DNA of 25,009 nucleotides, taken from positions 27,729 to 52,737 of the forward strand of contig DDSL01000086.1 in the NCBI GenBank assembly GCA_002343825.1. The letters run 5' to 3'. The notes beneath the pieces are model-generated. The model did no database searches. It saw only the letters and a program-made list of their open reading frames with translations, and was not told the DNA's origin. The stretch's first letter is position 1. Each line of letters starts with the position of its first letter. Positions 24,167-25,009 of this stretch are shown piece after piece. The stretch is from Chthonomonas sp. UBA2391. Lineage in GTDB: Bacteria > Armatimonadota > Fimbriimonadia > Fimbriimonadales > Fimbriimonadaceae. Both the position numbers and the translations under genes were made by a program.

Positions 24167-24925
24167 TCAGCTACGTCCGAGCATCTGCTTGAGGTTGGCG
24201 AGGCACTTTTCAACCACGACGAGCGGGTCGTAGTCGGCGTAGCGTTCGGCTTCGACCACGTAAACCTGGGTTCCGGCCACGTTTTCGCAGGCTTCAAAGA
24301 CCTCGGCCCAGGGCACGTCGCCCTCACCGATGATCGCGGCGGCGTCTCCTTCGACGTGCTCCTTCAGGTGGACGCTGAGTCCCCGGCCAGGGTGGGCGCG
24401 GAGGGCGGTCACGGCATCGGCTCCTCCATACATTCCATTGGCGGTGTCCCACTGCAGCAGGAAGTCGGGTCCCGTTTCGGCAGCGATGATGTCCCAGGCG
24501 GTGCGGCCATCGCTCAGAGGCTTGACGTCGCCGTCATGGACGTGAAAACCGGTTTTGAGGCCCGATCCGGCAAGCATCGCGGGGAGAGTGGCCAGGTGTT
24601 GGGCGGTGGCGAGGGCGCTCTCTGGAGTGTTTCGCTTTTCTTCGGGCAGCCAGGGGACGATTGGGAAGGGAGCGCCAAGAGTCTGGTGGTCTTCGATCAC
24701 CTTGCCGATGGTCTCGGGCGTGAATTGGTCGATCCCGGTGTGGCTTCCGACGGCCTTGAGACCGCAGGCGTCCAGGGTGGCCCGGATTTCGGCCGCCGAG
24801 TGGCCGTGATATCCGGCAAATTCGACGCCGTCATAGCCCATTTCGGCGACTCGCTTGATGGTGCCTAGAAAGTCCTTGGCGCAGTGGTCACGGACGGAAT
24901 AAAGTTGCAATGCGATGGGAATCAT
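24167..24925 (-). CDS. Sugar phosphate isomerase/epimerase-like TIM-barrel protein
   Basis: The 252-residue protein belongs to the xylose-isomerase-like (AP endonuclease 2) TIM-barrel superfamily, whose members isomerise or epimerise sugars or inositol derivatives with a divalent metal. Visible marks are MIPIALQLYSVRDHCAKDF at the first strand, MGYDGVEFAGYHG, KTGFHVHDGDVKP, LLQWDTANGMYGGAD and SVHLKEH, with Glu/His/Asp metal ligands. The ending TQVYVVEAERY supplies the last conserved Glu. GGAGG stands 3 bases before the ATG at 24925, which makes that start better than the GTG at 24928. No signal peptide is seen, so it is cytoplasmic. The exact substrate cannot be assigned; no sugar-pathway neighbour lies in the window. 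Confidence 0.82.
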   Translation of the reverse strand: MIPIALQLYSVRDHCAKDFLGTIKRVAEMGYDGVEFAGYHGHSAAEIRATLDACGLKAVGSHTGIDQFTPETIGKVIEDHQTLGAPFPIVPWLPEEKRNTPESALATAQHLATLPAMLAGSGLKTGFHVHDGDVKPLSDGRTAWDIIAAETGPDFLLQWDTANGMYGGADAVTALRAHPGRGLSVHLKEHVEGDAAAIIGEGDVPWAEVFEACENVAGTQVYVVEAERYADYDPLVVVEKCLANLKQMLGRS

Positions 24926-25009
24926 CACCCTCCAGTCTAGCGCTTTGGCCGCTCGGCTCTCCGCCGGTGGAGCGAGGGGGTAGCGGTTGCAATGCGGTGA
25001 TTTTCTTGG

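Overview
This is a GC-rich, gene-dense bacterial window of ordinary chromosome. It has no tRNA, rRNA, CRISPR array, insertion sequence or phage gene. The gene content suggests an environmental bacterium of the Armatimonadota (Fimbriimonadia-like) or a similar planctomycete/acidobacterium-like lineage: an exported WD40-caspase, an ankyrin protein with the SYGFxSWPKL N-terminal motif, a PadR regulator facing an exported hydrolase, many TTG/GTG starts, and CTTAAC-type Pho boxes. That placement is inference.

Layout. Bases 1-3415 (+) hold the 3' part of a glycosylasparaginase gene, then selB and a xerC/D-type recombinase, packed with a 9-base gap and a 7-base overlap. Bases 3300-5679 (-) hold an ankyrin-repeat gene followed by a membrane-anchored PIG-L/LmbE deacetylase gene, whose 3' end overlaps the recombinase by 116 bases. 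A 387-base intergenic region with a perfect palindromic repeat precedes an RNase E/G gene (6067-7935, +). A double-PAS HD-GYP gene (about 7913-9136, -) faces away from two tandem exported caspase-family genes (9307-14241, +). The second caspase protein is a 1328-residue WD40-caspase with a TolB-like C-terminus.

Bases 14254-16263 form a divergent pair, a PadR-type repressor and an exported PDZ-alpha/beta hydrolase, with a 17-base palindrome between them that is probably the repressor's operator. Bases 16380-19639 form a phosphate-uptake operon: an 11-base-period Pho box and extended -10, pstS, pstC, pstA, an unrecognised 32-residue very basic micro-protein, and a rho-independent terminator. 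No pstB or phoU is present here.

Bases 19646-21801 (-) hold a LamG-like secreted protein gene and an S10 serine carboxypeptidase gene. Bases 22010-23530 (+) hold an AcoD/AldB-type aldehyde dehydrogenase gene. Bases 23584-24925 (-) hold a small secreted protein gene and a sugar-phosphate isomerase/epimerase-like gene, separated by a perfect 15-bp inverted repeat that contains a full Crp-type TGTGA-N6-TCACA site.

The most interesting points are the exported caspase pair, the basic micro-protein ending the pst operon, the PadR-type and Crp-type palindromes, and a SelB whose G4 motif has lost the usual lysine.
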